Source: Mnemiopsis leidyi (lineage: Eukaryota; Ctenophora; Tentaculata; Lobata; Bolinopsidae). From it: DNA of 40,722 bases. How positions within the stretch are numbered: position 1 is the first letter of the stretch; every line of letters begins with the position of its first letter. Of the stretch, positions 40,534 through 40,722 are shown one piece after another. The notes under the pieces were generated by a model. It searched no databases. It was not told the origin of the DNA and worked only from the letters and a program-made list of their open reading frames with translations. The position numbers and the translations under genes were made by a program. The DNA is taken from the NCBI GenBank assembly GCA_000226015.1, contig JH153812.1, positions 215,253-255,974 on the forward strand. Direction: 5' to 3'.

Positions 40534-40722
40534 GATACTTTTTTGCCGAAGGCAAAAAAGTAAGTAGATGGTTTAAAGTGGTTGGATTTTGGGGTGGTTG
40601 GGTAGGTAGGTAGGTAGATACATTTGGTGGTGTCTGGTGTAACAAAGGCTTGTATGCGTTAAACTCCGCAAGACGATAGTAACCACGTGAACACAGCTTT
40701 GCTCCTACGCAAAGTTATTTGC
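40534..40722. other. Right-edge DNA with hairpin
   Basis: ACTTTTTTGCC-GAA-GGCAAAAAAGT is a perfect 11-bp-stem hairpin (about 40538-40562); GGTAGGTAGGTAGGTAG follows at about 40600. No gene seen. Confidence 0.7.

Overview
The window is animal (metazoan) nuclear DNA from an AT-rich invertebrate-type genome with many small exons. Evidence: GT-AG introns with matching phases, AATAAA polyadenylation signals, fragments of LINE, MULE and TIR DNA transposons, and dense tandem repeats. I cannot name the species. There are two assembly gaps (260 N at 11481-11740; 14 N at 26305-26318).

Region 1 (1-1060): the minus-strand endonuclease-to-RT linker part of a non-LTR retrotransposon, running off the left edge, with one frameshift near 719.

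Region 2 (1108-20553, plus strand): one large gene, a NEK9 (Nercc1)-type kinase. I traced 22 exons whose phases all match (3363 coding bases, 1120 residues plus stop; the first exon lies upstream of the window). The product is a protein kinase domain, then an RCC1 beta-propeller, a low-complexity tail with a PQKKKRK-type basic cluster, and a C-terminal coiled coil; AATAAA follows at 21001. Its introns hold several tandem arrays whose units carry, or abut, the gene's own splice sites (exons 4, 7, 8, 9, 14). Intron 2 carries a decayed FLYWCH-zinc-finger/MULE fragment and arrays of short inverted repeats.

Region 3 (21026-27860): intergenic. It holds a 100-bp insertion between 10-bp direct repeats, an inverted-repeat element, two ~600-bp direct repeats, 110-bp and 34-bp tandem repeats, an RT fragment of a second LINE, a GGGTCCCATTAG-type array and a strong hairpin.

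Region 4 (27864-40722, plus strand): a cluster of small exons that I cannot assign to a known family. A start exon and a second exon are followed by two paralogous two-exon 3' cassettes (29396-30169 and 32671-33859), a four-exon set that needs a 7-nt microexon (34689-36344), and a further set (39341-40533). The first exon of every set begins in the same phase, and a short helical module, [LV]-x-D-[LFV]-G-x(3)-[MLV]-[LIV]-x(2)-L, recurs in four exons. Either these are tandemly duplicated genes or one gene with alternative 3' cassettes. An 811-bp TIR transposon with TAA target-site duplications lies between the sets.
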